A stretch of DNA of 22,580 nucleotides from CAVQGZ01 sp964356295 (GTDB taxonomy: Bacteria > Actinomycetota > Actinomycetes > Jiangellales > Jiangellaceae): the NCBI GenBank assembly GCA_964356295.1, contig CAYHHE010000045.1, positions 1-22,580 on the forward strand. The letters are read 5' to 3'. The position numbers and the translations under genes were made by a program. Shown piece by piece: positions 22,373 to 22,580 of this stretch; position 1 is the stretch's first letter, and each line of letters opens with the position of its first letter. The notes beneath the pieces were generated by a model that saw only the letters and a program-made list of their open reading frames with translations, ran no database searches and had not been told where the DNA came from.

Positions 22373-22580
22373 CCCAGCCCGCGCACGGTGACGATGTAGC
22401 GGGGGTTCCCGGGGTCGGGCTCGATCTTCGCGCGCAGTCGCTTGACGTGCACGTCCAGGGTCTTGGTGTCCCCGACGTAGTCCGCGCCCCACACCCGGTC
22501 GATGAGTTGTCCGCGGGTCAGCACCCGGCCGGCGTTGCGCAGCAGCAGCTCGAGCAGCTCGAACTCCTTCAGCGGCAGCT
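22354..22580 (-). CDS. OmpR-family response regulator, C-terminal part (PhoP/RegX3-like, partial)
   Basis: The minus strand encodes the last 74 residues of a winged-helix DNA-binding domain and is cut by the window edge: LPLKEFELLELLLRNAGRVL, RGQLIDRVWGADYVGDTKTL, DVHVKRLRAKIEPDPGNPRY and VRGLGYKFEP. The recognition helix (TLDVHVKRLRAKIE) and hairpin wing are typical of OmpR/PhoB proteins, and GDTKTLDVHVKRLRAKIE is close to RegX3/PhoP of actinobacteria. In Streptomyces a phoP gene is near carD-ispD-ispF, so a phosphate-response regulator is likely. The receiver domain and any partner kinase lie outside. Confidence 0.88.
   Translation of the reverse strand, partial: LPLKEFELLELLLRNAGRVLTRGQLIDRVWGADYVGDTKTLDVHVKRLRAKIEPDPGNPRYIVTVRGLGYKFEP

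Overview
The window is high-GC DNA with actinobacterial character. The run carD-ispD-ispF-cysS-rlmB, CarD itself, GTG and CTG starts, stop/start overlaps and the gene for a RegX3/PhoP-type response regulator all fit an actinomycete. In Streptomyces, as I remember it, phoP also lies beside carD-ispD-ispF-cysS. A run of exactly 100 N shows this is a draft scaffold. I cannot name the genus.

Left part (1-5166). The tail of a solute-binding protein, an ATPase and a double-length permease form one tightly overlapped importer operon of the iron(III)/2-aminoethylphosphonate/polyamine type. Between that operon and a tRNA-Thr(UGU) gene lies an untracked fragment of a phage-type tyrosine integrase (2990-3244, minus strand), just past the 3' end of the tRNA. 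This is the usual position of an integrated element, so it is probably an island scar. Next, on the minus strand, are an APP1-type phosphatase-domain protein and a two-CBS-domain protein.

Middle (5167-11976). A maltose/maltodextrin uptake system: lipoprotein malE, malF with a large enterobacterial-like P2 loop, malG, then an MsiK/UgpC-type ATPase gene. It carries a 15-bp-class hairpin in the leader, a hairpin between malE and malF, and a long stem-loop after the ATPase. A 13-nt tandem repeat then runs into the ribosome-binding site of a DUF4032 kinase-like gene.

Housekeeping block (12119-16448, minus strand). carD leads into ispD (CTG start overlapping the carD stop), ispF, cysS and rlmB: transcription control, two steps of the MEP isoprenoid pathway, cysteinyl-tRNA synthesis and 23S rRNA methylation. 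The 100-N gap inside it is flanked by the same 55 bases on both sides, so it is almost certainly a false gap between overlapping contigs.

Right part (16682-22580). A membrane-anchored redoxin-like protein, a UbiA-type prenyltransferase and a small lipoprotein are followed by three genes of a surface-sugar type: a C-methyltransferase-like protein with a shortened SAM region, an RmlC-type sugar epimerase and a glutamate-semialdehyde-aminomutase-like aminotransferase. The last overlaps tail to tail with the response regulator. This trio sits between carD and the response-regulator gene, has its own palindromic control region, and is the best candidate here for an undescribed small pathway.
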